A program made the translations under genes and the position numbers. Shown here in pieces: positions 25,236-38,800 of a DNA stretch of 64,000 bases (positions are counted from its first letter, which is position 1; each line of letters opens with the position of its first letter). The notes below the pieces were generated by a model. That model ran no database searches and was not told where the DNA came from. It saw only the letters and a program-made list of their open reading frames with translations. The stretch is taken from assembly GCA_029582155.1 (NCBI GenBank), contig CM055906.1:18586437-18650436 (forward strand), in the 5' to 3' direction. The stretch comes from Panopea generosa. Taxonomy: Eukaryota; Mollusca; Bivalvia; Adapedonta; Hiatellidae.

Positions 25236-27702
25236 TCAATACTTTTTCAATAGCAGAAAAGTCAAGTAATGGGGAATAAATTCATTATCAACACATGGCA
25301 AACCGAGTTTTATTAGTTGGGAAATACCTCAGACTTGAATATACAAATTGTCGTTCTGCAAGTTAAAAGTCAGCTTTCTCACATAATACTTTGAAACTAC
25401 ATGAACTTTCACGACCACTGAGATTAAACTTGGTCATATACGCCGTAGACAACTCAGCCATGGAGTGATATTATATTTGGACATTAGCGGACATTTTATA
25501 CAGGGAGACAACTATCTATTTGATTGTTTTGTATCGGTGTATAGGAGTTATCAACATTTGAACGAAATAAATCTCATATTTGTTCAATGTTTGGTTTGTA
25601 TTTATAGACAACCTAAAAATTTACACATTGGTATTCATTTCCATTTCAGTTTCTAATCAATGGACAAAAAAACACCGTCTGACTGTAAACACTGTCATAT
25701 TTGGCCAAATTATCAGTGAATTTGATATCATTTATTTAAAAACAACATAATGATTCAGTTAACCCGGTGTGCATAGACACTGTTTTTTTTATAACAATTG
25801 TGCAGTACTTGTTGCCACAATTCTTTTATCGTTCAGTTCTTTTTATGTTTTGTGATCGAAGTCTTTTCTATCACGCTTTCCTATTTGGATATTTGTCGAG
25901 TCGTTCAGCTGGCCACTCGATGACGGACGGAGACTTCCTAAAATCAATAAACGTATGAAAGCATTTGTTGAAAATTATACCTTTGAAATAACCTGGCGTT
26001 TGAAACTTGATACAGGCGCATTTTTGTTTTGTATAACATAACTTGTCTTTCTTTTGATCATAATTATATTAACGGAGAATATTATTGTCATAAAACACGT
26101 ATGTGAGCTTTCACAATCAACAAAAAGAAGATGAACAGCGTCGCTTTATGCACACTGTCTCTTTTTGTGATATGACGACGGACGGAGAATAGAACTACAC
26201 TCAATTAGTATCAACTATGATAAATATCAGCTAAACATAATATCTGTAAGCGGGCCTGTATTTAAAATGTATACTTAAAAAGTAATGTAAAATGTTAGTC
26301 TTTTATGTGCATATTTAGGGAATAATATAGTTTATGTTTGTAAGAATAATTAATTAAGAATTAGTTCAAAGCAAACAAACGTTCATTTGGTTGGCGTACG
26401 GGTACTTGAAAAACATCGTTATTTCCTTGGTTGTTCAAGGTGAATATCTCGGTATAAAACTCACAACCGACACGGATATAATATGACACTTTTTTAATTC
26501 TTGAAATTGTATTCGTTATTGTATACATAATTTTATAAACATTCAATCTATAACACAAATGTGCATTTACAATGATATCTTATTCATCAAACATACACAA
26601 ATGTTGTATCGCCGTTCATTAATGTATTAGGGTTGGTGAATTAATCTTAGCAAGATAATATATTGGATCCAGTTTTGCCATCATTAATTAAGCACAGCAT
26701 ATACTTAAAATCTTAAATAGTACATGAATGTATACATTTGGATAGTAAAACAAATATATATACCTAAACAAATATTGGCACGTTAAGTATTTAAGGATAT
26801 GCTTAGTCATAAGATCACCACTACCAAAATATGATAAGTAAAGTAAGCGGTCATGTTACTTTTAAGATGTTATTTTTCTGTTCAGTGTAGTGTGTACACT
26901 GTTAAAGGTATACGTCATGTCTAATTCATACCCCGATTTCCAAGCAACAATTTTCTGAATTCACAATTCAAACATGACAATGTTTTCAATATGTTCAAAA
27001 TACATTTATATGGACATTCAAATAAAAATGAGCATTAACATCAGGAAAATACATTTTAAAGTTTAAGAAACAATAAATATTTATAACCGTCATAATACGA
27101 CTACCTCACGAAAACAGTTCCTGCTTCCAATAGTGGTGCTAAATATGGTTAAATGTTATAACACCACGACCAAGATACAAACTGCACAAATTTCACCTGA
27201 TGCACATCTGACTATTTGACATCTCCCGAATCAGGTCTATTAACCACCAACGGAAAGGGCAGATAAGTCTATGCCTGTCCCACAATTCATAGCAATTTAA
27301 CGCTTATTAAATTATGACGTCATTTCAACATTCACTGAAGCAACTGACCAACCAGCGTGCTTGTAACAAATGCTATTTAACGGACCCAATCAGGAGAGCT
27401 TGGTTCGTTCTACAGACTAACTTGACCGCATGTTATTGAAACTAATGTGACAAAATAATCCAAAAGTTGAGTAACATGTCACATTACAATAAACAAAGTT
27501 TACATTAACGTCATGCTCTAATTAACATTATTCGTGAAATAGGACTAAAACAAATATTATAATATCTATATAATATGCTGCATATAAAAAGTACATTATA
27601 CTTCAGTTTCGATATATATGATTAATTATAAGTTATATAAGGGAAATTTCTAAATGTAATAATACTTCTAGAGATAATGCAATCGGCTATTGCTATGTAT
27701 TT

Positions 27703-27706
<4 letters not shown>
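25236..27706. other. Intergenic, no gene seen
   Basis: AT-rich. The 27100-27460 part is less AT-rich (for example ATCTCCCGAATCAGGTC, CCACCAACGGAAAGGGCAGA) and has no long frame. It might be regulatory or an old repeat, but nothing specific is recognised. Confidence 0.55.
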
Positions 27707-27759
<53 letters not shown>

Positions 27760-27799
27760 AACCATAGATACAATATCAAGGTATTGTATCTATGGTTTG
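27707..27799. repeat. (TA)n tract abutting a 20-bp-arm palindrome
   Basis: (TA)n at 27707-27757 runs directly into CAAACCATAGATACAATATC (27758-27777), a two-base loop, and GGTATTGTATCTATGGTTTG (27780-27799). The arms pair with one mismatch. Same layout type as 25133-25235: an AT dinucleotide run together with a tight hairpin. Confidence 0.9.
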
Positions 27800-29300
27800 C
27801 AATGTAGCTAGGCGCACTCGCTATAGTCTGGTCTGTACATTTATGTCTTGGTTATTCGCAAATAATTATCTCCATATATATATTATGCATTGTGTATGAG
27901 CATCTGTAAAGATCCCAAATATCGTAAATTCCGTTGTTGTGAATTTAATAATCTCCCTTTATAATAATATCTATATATATAATAATATCCATATTTAAAA
28001 CTTATGTATATTCACAACGTATTATTTTTAACGACTGCAACTAATTAATGCTTTACTTGGTGTCAGATCGACCGGTGGAACTAGCGATCATGTGCTCGTC
28101 GCTCATGAAATACTAACTAATTGCACCCTTTATATACACATTTCACATCAGCAAGCGCTCGAGCCGAGCTCGGTTAAAACAATGTTTATCATTTGAACTA
28201 TTCGAAAATCAAACAAAAAGACACCATGGACAACATAAAACAAACAAAGGATATATTTTTGTCTGATTCAGTATGCATACAATTGATTTCACAGCTACTT
28301 ATTACACAGTTAAACTAAACAAAACACTATGGTTTGCTGTCATTACTTTAGTAGAATATTTATAAATTAGATATCAGGAAAACAAACTGTATTAGTTGTA
28401 CATAAAATAAATCCACTTTTGCAAATATGGCATGGAAAGGAACCAAACCAATGTTTTTATTATAAATTTAAAAAGATATATTGTTGTTCCATTAAGATTT
28501 TGCAATTAAATTAGCCAACCAATATTTGTGATGTTTCAAAAAGTAGTGGAAAGATTTTGAAAAATAAAGCCGTTTTTTTCTCTCTACAAGACAGCTGCAG
28601 GATTTCCTCTATACTTGTATTTACAAAGATCGTAATAATTTTGTATGGACGATATGCATAAACAATAATTTACAAATTTACATTAGATATAATGGCTTAT
28701 ATTTTCAATCGGTTTGATTTACATACATACACTTATACCTGATACAAAGTTATTTTACAGAAACTGAGATTTCATAAACATAGATTAATGGTCAGTTTTT
28801 ATAATCTAATTAATTTTGTTGTATCTTAATCTTTTACTCGTTCACTTTAATCTTGCCAATGCAAAGAAATACATGTCTGACAAAAGAATAAATTTATAAT
28901 TTATACGTGATATTTTAAACAAAAATATATGGTACATTTTTGTATTATGATTTGCTTAAAATAACTTTATTTTGCTACAATTAGAAGTACAGTTGACATA
29001 AAATGAAACATTACTGGAGAAGTAAGTTTCCTATTATTAAGATAAATCAAATTAATATACATATATTACAAATATGTTTGATGCTATATATGCTAAATAT
29101 GAGATGCTATATGATTACCGAAACGTTTTACCGAGAAACATTTGATATTGTTAAAAATAATTCCAATATTAAAATGACCCGAGTATATATGAAGAAATAC
29201 CTCATTTTTGAAAAGATTATAATTCTCCTGAATGGCATATTGGGCATATTCACAGTGACATATGACAAAGGAATCCAATAAATGTATTGTTTTATCTGCT
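27800..29300. other. Intergenic downstream of the alpha-arrestin
   Basis: AT-rich DNA. The overlapping frames at 29003-29281 (+) and 29093-29383 (-) have no recognisable domain. A GC-richer patch at 28060-28180 has no assigned function. Confidence 0.55.
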
Positions 29301-29306
29301 TTTATT
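29301..29306 (-). terminator. Possible poly(A) signal of the alpha-arrestin
   Basis: AATAAA on the minus strand (TTTATT on plus), the first such hexamer after the stop codon, implying a 3' UTR of roughly 320 nt. No AATAAA or ATTAAA was seen between 29307 and 29602. Support is by position only; in AT-rich DNA such hexamers are common. Confidence 0.4.
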
Positions 29307-29602
29307 GGTATAAGATACTCAAAGGAAGTATCCTTTTTTGCAAAAATAGTGGTCATATTTTTAAAACTAACTCTGAAGCACACTTCTATGGATATGATAG
29401 TAAATTATTGATTATTAAGCTTCATGGAGTTACACTTGGGGATTAAATTCTTCATCTGGTTATATGTTCATTCATGAGTATTTACATTAACAATACGCTT
29501 AGTTTTGCATTTTTTGCGCAAGTAATCAAAATGAACCTTTTTATAATAAAATTAGTTGTATGACATTAAGGCCAAATAAAAATATTATTGCATCAATAAT
29601 AT

Positions 29603-29874
29603 TTAAGCAAAAGAGTTATAATTAGTTCTTTCTTCTGATAATAGTTTTACTGTCGGTGCTGCCCTGAATGAAGAAGTCGTTTTGTTTTTGTCACGCCTTC
29701 GCTTTACTCCAGGACTCTGTCGAAACCTTAACACTGTCTCTTTGTCTCGTCTAGATTCCCTCATGTCCTCATAAAACTTGTATTTTGGTCTAAACTCCAT
29801 ATCTTCGCCTTTGGCGCATCCGTGAATATAACTCTCAGTTACTAATTCGTCTGTTATAATAGGAGGGTCACATA
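29603..29874 (-). CDS. Alpha-arrestin exon 8 (C-terminal tail and stop)
   Basis: The acceptor TTTTTCCATTGCAG precedes TA TGT GAC, joining in phase 1. It encodes VCDPPIITDELVTES, then MEFRPKYKFYEDMRESRRDK and a basic stretch GVKRRRDKNK, ending TNYNSFA and TAA. The F-x-P-x-Y-x-F segment resembles the FxPxY motif just after the arrestin fold in many ARRDC tails. There is no PPxY; the only PP is followed by II. The basic run could bind acidic lipids or act as a nuclear signal, but that is inference. Confidence 0.85.
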
Positions 29875-32800
29875 CTGCAATGGAAAAACAATGTAAGAAT
29901 TTTTGTTCAAACATATACTATTTATAGCCAAAACAAAATAGTCATAGACGTACAATTCGATTTATATTATATTTAGTGAAAACGAGGGCCAGCACATGGA
30001 TCATTATTACACTAGGTATGGCTTTTTGGTCAGTTCTGTTGCTATGTGCCATTTAAGATTAAATAAATAAGCATGGGTTTATATAACTACAATATTCGTT
30101 TTAATATTCAACACATAAATCGTCCGCTAAAGTTCACATGAAACTCATTTTTATACTTATTTTTCGATTCCAGATATTCGAGGTTTAATTTCGACACGAA
30201 TAGTCAAGTTAGAGAGCACAAATGTAGCAACTTGGCAGCTGTGTTAGTATTAAATGGTTTAAAGGTAAAACACGAATTATATTTATTTGGCCAGTCCAAG
30301 AACTAAATACTTTGATAGCATGGCCAAGTATAATTACAATGACAAATAATGGTACTGAAATGAACACAATACAATAGTTGAAGGGTCTTAACTCATAACA
30401 CATTACCTTACTTACTTATTAATTAAAACGTCAATGTGAGCATTTACTAATAGATATATTAAGTAAACATAGTTAATATCTTACGGAAATAACGGATGTA
30501 CTTCTTTATATAAATATATAAGGGCCATAACTCAACATTCATTAACTGTTGTTCTAGATATTATCTGTACGTGTGGTAATAACATTTTTGAAAGTCATCT
30601 TAGTTGCGATAACAGATGTAAAGTTTTATTGATGATCCTTAAACAAAGAAATGAAGGTATTTTCTTAATTTAATAAGATTCATTGAGGAAATAAAGAAAT
30701 AATAAAAAAATAATAAAATTAAAACAATATTAACAGATATTTGTTAAAACAGTATTGATGAATAAAAACAAACTAAAACAATTTAATTCAATAGTGAGCT
30801 TGTTTGATTGGTTTGGAATTAACACTTTATAATGTTATACCTTTGTAGATCCATTTTACAGGGCAAGATGAGTTCTCTGGCACGGTTGCAATAATGATAG
30901 GCACAGCGGCGTATTGGACAGCGTCTGGGAAACTTGCTTCTATCTGAATAACGAAACCCACTCAACATGATTGTAAAACAATACATTTTTATTTACCAAC
31001 CAAATATTTATCGATATATTATTAGATAGCTTACTTCAAAATCTTAAGATTAATTGGCAATATTCAATACACGGTAGAATATGATATCTGTATGCATGCA
31101 ATTAAATTACAGTATTTATTGTCAATATGCCTTTCTTATTACACCATATACATGTATACTTCGTCAATGGTATAAAGAAATCTGGCAGAACAATTTCTAT
31201 TATCACCGTCTGATATAAGGATATCACGATGAGGATAAGGTAACCATTGACCAGGTTTAAACTTAGCAATGACCCTTCCATAGTGTGATCTCCGTTGTAC
31301 TGCTTTCTGTTTGTTTTGTTTTTGTTTGTTCACTATCAATATGCCACGTATGTGCATGAACGTCTGCTATTAGGCAAGTTGCATCCTTTGATTGCGACGT
31401 CTCGTCGTTTGTTACGTTGTGTCATTGCTCTAAACTATTATATTATACACGTTGTACGTACATCCACCCAGTCAATTATACTTACAGCAACACAATATTT
31501 GACATCAAGAACCTTGCAGAGATGAAGTCTAGATGGGCAAGTGGATGGCAGTTTTAGGGGATACTCTTTCCATTGTCGATGTTGACCAGGACGAAGACTG
31601 TCACAGACCTTCTGATCGCGAAGGAGAAGCGTACGGGTATGAACACCGCCGTATGATAACATCTAAAACAAACATACTATATTATAGGCTGTATATATAT
31701 ATATATAAACATGGCGTTTGATAATTTCTACTGTGGTCAAAATGTCTTTCGTTGCCTGGTGGTTAAGTTTTTGTCCTCAAAAGCGGAAGGTCGAAGGTTC
31801 GAATCTTGGCGGAAACACTTTTGTTTTCTGATGCGATCGGTTGCTCATCCAGCAATTATTTAACATTGATGGGAGGTAACTGTGTACAATATAACGGTGT
31901 CTTACAAGTCAAATGTGATTGGCCCTTTCAAGTCGTGACATTGTAATAAATAAATGTAGTATTCTTGTATATCGGTTAACTAGTAGTTAAATAATTGACA
32001 TATTAAATAACTTTATAATAAACAAATATTTTACATACTTTTCTTATGTTACTAAAGGATGAATATAAAAAAAGTCTGAATGAAAAGAATCGCATTTCTA
32101 TTCTCATTAAGTTAGTTTAGATGAATTTGGATTCATTTAAATATTTAACGAATTTATCAATTGGTCAGCAGGACAAACTAGCATTTTTTCTCTGAAAAAC
32201 AAAATTATGAATTTCCGAAACAAGGTTTGAAAAATAGTATAATTCGAGGGCAGCCGATAATTATTATTTTGTCATATTATATAAAACTTACAAAAAGGAT
32301 ATTTGTTCACAACTGGCAATTGTTTTAATAAATAATTAACAAATTTAAGACAGTGTTCGATAGCAGATACATATTATTTTGTGTGACAATAGATATATGA
32401 CGTGATGTGTATAATTTGCTGTACTATATCCACAAACTAATTCGATCGTTAGAATATAAATATAACGATGAGCGTTTAGCACATTCATTGTTTACCTGTT
32501 TAAGTTGAAGACTGACTGCACCAGATTTTCGGATGGATGTATTTTGGACATGAATATCGGCGCGTAGTGTTTCACCGGGAACAAAGGCACGTTTAAAGAG
32601 AGATATTGAGCACGACACCCGGCCAGGTCGACAGCAAACTGAACTAATGGCTCGCTCAGCGTGGTCCTCAAGAGGGTGTTCTGGCTGAAATGAAGTATCC
32701 ACACATAATGCTAAAACAGAGAGGTGATACACTAATGCTGCTATACAATGTATGACAAATATACACGTGCAATGTCACGTGCTTTTTTATGTAAATATTT

Positions 32801-35800
32801 ATCTGATTCGCTAAAATGTAAGGTGATACACAAATGCTTATATACAATGTATGACAAATAAACACTTATAGTATATGCTTTTGTGATGGCTTTTTATATG
32901 CATTGTCTGTATTTCTCATGCAATGAGACTACATATACTTATGAGCATAATACTTGTTTCCCTTTGTTGTAAACCTATTAATATTACTTTGAATATGAAA
33001 TAAGTATTTAGACAGACAAATCACACTCGAAGTGTTCCTGCTTAGAACCAGTACTTAGCTAATGCGGATAAAGTGTCTTGCACAAGACCCTCTGATTCTG
33101 AGTACACTGCTTTACCGCTAGACGACATACTCTTTATTTTTATTTATGTATATGATATTTATTTATTTAAGTGTTCTATTGCTCCTTGTTGCATGTGTTC
33201 AAAATCATTGACAGCTGAATATATCGTTTAACTTATATTATTGCGTTGATCTGAAATCAGCAATGGAATATGCAATACATAAGTAAAAATACATGTCCAA
33301 TAGGAGACCTAACAATAAGGACAGTAAGTACCATAAATGAAGAAATAGAAACAATATACTAAGTAATCGTTATAAGAATTCGTCACTCATGTAAATCAAA
33401 CGTACAGTGTCAATACACATCAAACGCGTCCAAAACGGAAATAGTCATAATGCATTGGGTGTATAAACTTAATAACGACTGTACTATAAGATCCGCTCAA
33501 TCGAAGAAATAACACAATGATGACATAAAAAAATCCAGACACGAATGTATCAGATGAAAGACAATTTCTAGAGAACGAAATCAATACTAAGATGATTTCA
33601 CAAGCACGACATTTATATGAAAGCCTGAAATGAGACAAGGATTTTGCAGAGGTTTATCTGCTTAGATCACAACTTGTCTAGACCACGTCGCTTCTAATTT
33701 AGCTAGGACGTTATTCTATATTTTACTAGATCCAACAGCGATTCTAGTTTGATTTATGGGCATGCTTAAATCGTGATCGGGTTCGGCACAATGTTGGCAT
33801 GTAGCTATCTCATCAAACACGGTTTACAGTCAGATTGCATGTATATAACGGTGCTGTCAATTATTGGTAGGTTTATTGTCGAACATAATCAGTTTAATAT
33901 GCTATCAATTACTGGTAGCTTTATTGTTGAACATTATCAATTTAATATGCTGTCAGTTACTGGTAGGGTGGTTGTTGAACAGATTCAGATAAATGTGTTG
34001 TAAGTTACTGGTAGGATAGTTGTTAAAATATTTTTAAAGGTTTATTGTTGATCATTATCAGAACATTACGCTATCAGTTATTAAAAACTTTATTGTTAAA
34101 CAAAACCAGATAAATAAGCTGTCAGTTACTGGTAGGTTTATTATTGAACATTGTCATATACACGTTTGTTCTAGTTATTGGTCATATAAATGTGTTGTCA
34201 CTTATTGGTAAGGATAGTGTTAATCATTGTCAGATAAATGCGTTGTCAGTTATCCGTAGGGTTATTGTTAATCATTGTCAGATAAATGCGTTGTCAGTTA
34301 TTGGTAGGGTCATTGTTTACCTTTGTCAGATAAATGCGTTGTCAGTTATTGGTAAGGTAATTGTCAATTATTGTCAGATAAATGCGTTGTCAATTATTCG
34401 TAGGGTTATTGTTAAACATTGTCAGATAAATGCGTTGTAAGTTATTGGTAAGGTCATTGTTAAACATTGTCAGATAAAAGCGTTGTTAGTTATTAGTAGG
34501 GTAATTGTTAAACATTGTCAGATAAATGCGTTGTCAGTTATTGGTAAGGTCATTTTTAAACATTGTCATATAAATGCGTTGTCAGTTATTGTTAAGGTTA
34601 TTGCTAATCATTGTCAGATAAATGCGTTGTCAGTTATTCGCAGGGTTATTGTTAAACATTGTCAGATAAATGCGTTGTCAGTTTTTCCTAGGGTTATTGA
34701 TTACCATTGTCAGATAAATGCGTTGTCATTTATTGGTAGGGTCATTGTTAACCATTGTCAGATAAATGCGTTGTCAGTTATTGGTAAGGTCATTGTTAAA
34801 TATTGTCAGATAAATGCATTGTCAGTTATTGGTAAGGTCATTGTTAAACATTGTCAGATAAATGTGTTGTCAGTTATTGGCAGGGTTATTGTTAACCATT
34901 GTCAGATAAATGTGTTGTCAGTTATTTGTAAGGTCATTGTTAAACATTGTCAGATAAATGCGTTTTCAGTTATTGGTAAGGTCATTGATAAACATTGTCA
35001 GATAAATTAGTTGTCAGTTATTGGTAGGGTCATTGTTAACCATTGTCAAATAAATACGTTGTCAGTTGTTTGTAGGGTTACTGTTCAACATTGTCAAATA
35101 AATGCATTGTCAGTTATTTGTAGGGTTATTTTTTAACATTGTCAGATAAATGTGTTGTCAGTCATTGATGGGTTTATTGTTAAAAATGTCAGATAAATAT
35201 GTTGTCAGTTATTGGTAGGGGAATTGTTAAATAATATCAAATAAATATAGGGTGATATATGCTCGCATAAATGATCCGTTTAAAGTGTGAAGTTAAAGTC
35301 TAATTTATAGGTAGGATCATTGTTAAACATTATCAGTTAATACGCTGTCAGTTACTGATAGTATTATTGTTAAACATTAGCTGCATCTGAATACGCTGTC
35401 AGTTACTGATAGTATTATTGTTAAACATTAGCTGCATTTGAATACGCTATTAGTTAATAGTAGGATTTTTGTTAAACAGTATCATCTGAAAGTGCTGTTA
35501 GTTCAATATTAAATTTCCCTCTCTTTTTATACGATAAACGTTTAAAGTGAATGTTATGAATTTTTGCTATTGTCAATAGCCGGTACATATAAGAAATTAA
35601 AAATAAATGCAACAATAAGAGACGCAAACGGTTCAGGTATGTGTCGAGTGTATAAATTACAGTCATGGTTACATATAGTATAATTATGAGTCAAGGATAC
35701 AACAATAACCCTACATTTATAACATGTTTTATTTTACTCTCGCGGTTTGAACTTGTCATTTTGACAATAATATATAATCCTACCAAAATCTGACAGCAGA

Positions 35801-38800
35801 TTTCACATTTGTCTTTTGTCTGAACGCACGAGACGCAGTCAAGTAGGATTAGCAGAGAGAAATGTCACTAAACCATTGTATAATTTATGCAACACATTCA
35901 ACAAATTTTATATGAATGACATATCTGTTTTAACGTATAACACACTTTTTGATAGGACCTATAAAATCCTTGTTTTTCTGTGTGTTTTAACCTTGTTTTC
36001 AGATTTGTCTTAATTCCATTTTGAGTGGGGTGGGGGGATTTATTAACTCCATAAAGCATTTATTTTTTATTTTTAAAAGAGCATTCAAAGTGATCATTCA
36101 AATTATACCATAGCCTATCATCGCCTAATTTTCAGTTATTGTAAAATGGAATTCTTCAAAGAATATAGATTGATCATAATAGGTTAAATAAGTGTGACTG
36201 TGACTATATCTAAATACGTGGTGTTCAGTAAACAAAATGAGAGTTAATATCAGCAAGAAAAATATTGTTCACGTTAGAAAGAAGAAAAGAATGTTACTGC
36301 ATTTATGTTCAGCATTGGTGAAACCATTATTGAAATATGCCATACCTGTAAATATATTGGTGTGTTTTTTAAATGAATATCTAGATTTTACTGAAACTAC
36401 TTATGTTTTAACAGAATCAGCCAGCAAAACATTTTCTAGTCTTGTAAATGCTTTGTGGTTTTGGAAAAAATATATATCTACGGACGATAGTAGGTTAACA
36501 AAAAGCATTTTTCATATGATTATTTAAGATCGAAACACAGTTGTTAAATCTATATCTAAATAAATTGATAAAAAGATGACTTTAATTCCTTCATTTTATA
36601 TTAGAACATTAAATTTGAATAAGAATGTGAATTATATGTTAAAATAAACATTAACTTGACACAAATATCGTATATTACACAACTATTCTCCAGTTCCCCT
36701 TTCCATTGTAATCGAGTTTGGTCGGTATATTGGTTTACCAAGAGACCAAAGATTTTGTAAGCACTGTAGTTTAGATATTGTTGAAGATGAAATACATTTC
36801 ATATTTCGTTTTCCCCAATTTTATATTCTACTTGGACATTTGAACGCAGCAATCGATGAACTATGTGATACAAATCATTTCTATATAGGTTAAAATTGAC
36901 AAAATAAAGGTGTAATAGTACTCCTCGCGAAGTTTATAGAAAGCGTGCTTAAAACAAGGCAAATTTTAAAAAAATCATTTTGTCATTGCATTGATGGATA
37001 GATTTTATAATTTATTTTACTTTGTCCTTGTTGTTTTGGTAAATAATGTCATTTAAGTTGTTTTTTTATATGTGTGTTGATGTAATTCCAATTTTGATAA
37101 AATAGTGACTGATAAGCCTTATAAGGCTGCATATTTCTTAATATTTCCTAACTTATTTGCTAGTGTTGTAGATCTTAACCTTTATTGTACCTAGCATTTG
37201 AGTAACATTATATTACGCCAAAAACAACAAATACTGTGTCTATCAATGATTTGCCGAAGGAATTTGGTGTTAGGCAAATCATGACTATTTGTTCCGAAAG
37301 AAAAAAATATTTGAATGTTGATCCCTTTTTATCGCAGTTGAAGGTTAATATATTTCTATTCTTTTCTAATGTGTAAAATTTTGATTGTCATGATTCTAAC
37401 AAATATAAAATATTCAGAATAATTATATCACTGAGTTTCCATGAGAATGCGTAAACGGCTATCCCATATTCTCAAATATAAGATGTTTTGAAAAGCTCAT
37501 AATCATTAACAGTATTATTACTTTATTAAAAGGACTAATGATCTAAATTTTCATCTAACAATTATCGTGTGATAAATTGTAATATATTTCATTTCAATAA
37601 TTGCATTGTTATTAATGTACCATTTTTGGGGGTTTCCTAGACATTAATGAGCGACGTAACATTCCAAACATACCATTTTTATTTCCTATTCATTAGTTAT
37701 ATAATATAAATACCCAAAATTGGTTCATAACAATTTAAAGATATAACATAAATTGTAACAGTTTTCAGTCTGGAGGCCAAACCTTGGAATACAAATGTCG
37801 ATTTTTTATTTGATTCGTACATGCATGTTGCGTTTATTTTGTAAATCAATTTAATAAAAGTAACAAGATTAGAACAACTTACCGGGACATTTAATTTATC
37901 GGGATTTTCCTTCTTGGGGTCAAAATCCCGTAGCACCGTTAATATTTTCCGAGTTGTTATATGTTCGCCGTCATACCTTACTATAATACCTTGAACTGTA
38001 TAACGTACATGAGCATCCGGTCCTGTAAAATACATATCATATAATCACCATAATCACTTCCATACGTGTTTGTTTTCGTGTCATTTTTAATTTAATAACA
38101 AGACGTGATATACAAATTGTCCAGTAGTGTTTAAGATATATTATAATTGTTTGACTTACATGTACATCAATCGTTTTTTCTAAAGGGTTTAACGCCATTT
38201 TGTAACACATAACATGCTATATATGTCATAATATTTATTCAGTTGTATAAGTCAGAAAAACCTCCTAATGACTCTGTTCAGATCTGACGTCCTTCTATGC
38301 AAGTAACTGAATGACTTAATTGGACCTAGCGGGACCTTAGTGAGAGGTAAGTGATCGTTAGACAATAGGGCTTTAGACAACCCCGCCGTGATGGACCCTC
38401 TTATCAATCTATCAATGGACGTTGTACATTGTGCACCAGTTTACCATTTATATATACATGGGAGAGGGTATACATGACCTTAGGCTGCTTCAGGTCACAT
38501 TTTCACATTCACAAATCGCAACCTCGAACGAAATGAAATAGCAAATTGGATTTTAGTGAGTATAATTGTTTGTGAAAGTTAGATACACCCAATAGTGCTA
38601 TTTACAAGTATAGCATCGTCTTTGTATTTTCGATTCTAACACTATAGGCTCCATGATTACAAAATACCTAAATATACTAGTAATTAGTATGAACAAATGA
38701 TTCATAAGTCTCGATTTTATTGTGAGGGGATTACAACTTTAGTTACATTTTTCATTGTATACCGGTGTTTTTTTAATCAATGTAATGGTGGAAAGTACTC

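Larger units (their letters stand above)
32685..37882 (-). other. Alpha-arrestin intron 4
   Basis: A 5.2-kb intron holding a decayed non-LTR retrotransposon in antisense orientation (36237-37135), the 48-bp minisatellite (33845-35485) and a SINE fragment (33012-33132). The 35486-36236 and 37136-37882 parts are plain AT-rich DNA with nothing recognised. Confidence 0.8.

Noticed and set aside
29003..29383. Overlapping opposite-strand frames just 3' of the arrestin gene
   Set aside because: No domain. The minus frame covers the predicted poly(A) site region and is best read as chance.
34144..35010. Open frames with NALSVIGKVIVKHCQI-like repeats
   Set aside because: By-product of the 48-bp array in an arrestin intron, antisense to the gene.
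36237..36527. A 96-codon standalone gene
   Set aside because: The same frame continues, with stops, into a retrotransposon Cys-rich motif, so it is better read as a decayed element.
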